Both the position numbers and the translations under genes were made by a program. From Vibrio cyclitrophicus (GTDB lineage Bacteria > Pseudomonadota > Gammaproteobacteria > Enterobacterales > Vibrionaceae), in assembly GCF_024347435.1 (NCBI RefSeq), contig NZ_AP025480.1, forward strand, positions 434,001 to 498,000: a stretch of 64,000 nt of DNA, given 5' to 3'. Of this stretch, positions 63,288-64,000 are shown in pieces. Position 1 is the stretch's first letter. Each line of letters starts with the position of its first letter. Below the pieces are notes generated by a model. That model was not told the DNA's origin and did no database searches. It worked only from the letters and a program-made list of their open reading frames with translations.

Positions 63288-64000
63288 AGAAAATCCTGGT
63301 CAGTGCACTGACACTGTTCAGCTTGATGTCTCCAACAGCCTTTGCAGAGGAAACTACTGCAAAGGCATTGTTACATCAAATGAACGAGGCCAGTCAGCAT
63401 CTAAATTACGAACTCTCCTACATATTGATAAAGAAGAGCAGTATCGAACCTCTGGTTTATCGACATGCAGTTAAAGACGACCAACAACTTGCACACCTTG
63501 TTTATCTGAGTGGCCCTGTTCGTGAAGTCATTCGACGTGGCAATGAAGTTAGCTATATCGAACCGGGAACAGAGCCTTTTACTATTCAGTCTGGCAGTAT
63601 GGTTGCACCTGTTATTCCAATGATTAATCGAGATATCGAATCTCTTAATCAGTTCTACGACTTTGTAAAAGTTGGACGTTCTCGTGAGGCGGGCAGCACC
63701 ACTCAAGTCCTACGTGTCGTGCCGAAAGACGGCCTTCGTTACTCTTACGTGGTTTGGGTTGATGAAAAAACGAGCCTTCCATTGCGTGCAGACCTTCTTG
63801 ACCGTGATGGCGAAGTGCTTGAACAGTACCGCACCATCTCTTTCGTGGTGAGTGACAAGATTGCCGAGGCTATGGGAGGCTTGAATCAAGCTCAGTTACC
63901 TAAGGTTCTATCACTGCCAGAAGGTCTTGTGAGCGAAACTAACTGGCAAGCTGCCTGGATTCCGGAAGGGTTTAAGTCAAAAGAGCTTAGTCGTTATCAA
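63284..64000 (+). CDS. rseB: Sigma-E regulatory protein RseB, 3'-truncated by the window edge
   Basis: The open frame runs off the right edge (239 visible codons). It starts ATGAAGAAAATCC at the rseA overlap (ATGA). A signal peptide (LVSALTLFSLMSPTAFA) ends near residue 20. The MucB/RseB domain follows (HQMNEASQHLNYELSYIL, GPVREVIRRGNEV). This periplasmic protein binds RseA and shields it from cleavage, and also senses lipopolysaccharide/OMP stress. rseC should follow outside the window. Confidence 0.93.
   Translation, partial: MKKILVSALTLFSLMSPTAFAEETTAKALLHQMNEASQHLNYELSYILIKKSSIEPLVYRHAVKDDQQLAHLVYLSGPVREVIRRGNEVSYIEPGTEPFTIQSGSMVAPVIPMINRDIESLNQFYDFVKVGRSREAGSTTQVLRVVPKDGLRYSYVVWVDEKTSLPLRADLLDRDGEVLEQYRTISFVVSDKIAEAMGGLNQAQLPKVLSLPEGLVSETNWQAAWIPEGFKSKELSRYQ

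Overview
The window looks like chromosome 1 of a Vibrio, probably of the splendidus clade. The evidence is a Vibrio-type 16S rRNA, tRNA arrays of repeated genes, and gene orders typical of Vibrionaceae: mutY-yggX-mltC; pilT-pilU beside yggS-proC-yggT; metK facing tkt-epd-pgk-fba-mscS; argO/argP; serA-rpiA-6S-zapA; ubiH-ubiI; ygfZ-sdhE-nadB-rpoE-rseA-rseB. The genus is an inference from these features; the species is not established here.

Layout. 1-4395: the right end of an accessory operon. It holds an SF1 (UPF1-like) helicase whose start lies left of the window, and a translationally coupled 516-aa protein of unknown function. 4400-5560: tRNA-Leu(CAA) surrounded by an inverted fragment and degenerate tandem copies of its own 3' half, which suggests a used integration or duplication site. 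5697-7441: a VOC-fold protein and an HD-GYP phosphodiesterase. 7560-13670: a full rRNA operon (two promoters, 16S, tRNA-Glu, 23S, 5S, tRNA-Thr, second 5S, tRNA-Asp, terminator). 14213-16190: an IS21-family element with inverted ends and a 4-bp target duplication. 17350-20925: two minus-strand tRNA arrays (Asn, Thr, Phe) flanking a chemoreceptor gene; one array contains a tandem duplication. 21029-64000: mostly conserved housekeeping genes.

How the genes work together. The core part covers DNA and nucleotide repair (mutY, rdgB, ruvX), tRNA/rRNA modification (trmB, rsmE), twitching motility (pilT, pilU), glutathione and S-adenosylmethionine synthesis, central carbon flow (tkt, epd, pgk, fba, rpiA, serA), ubiquinone hydroxylation (ubiH, ubiI), flavinylation and Fe-S support (sdhE, ygfZ, yggX), NAD synthesis (nadB), and the sigma-E envelope stress operon, which runs off the right edge in rseB. 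ORF-finder starts were moved where alignment with the known family or a Shine-Dalgarno sequence pointed to a later codon (metK, tkt, epd, pgk, serA, zapA, ygfZ, ygfA, rpoE, rseA and others).

The most unusual items are the left-edge helicase operon, the tRNA-Leu remnant cluster, and an apparently undescribed highly structured minus-strand RNA with its own terminator at 57446-57601. Small features missed by ordinary ORF calling are a 53-aa lipoprotein gene at 33003-33164, the 6S RNA, and the open-ended rseB.
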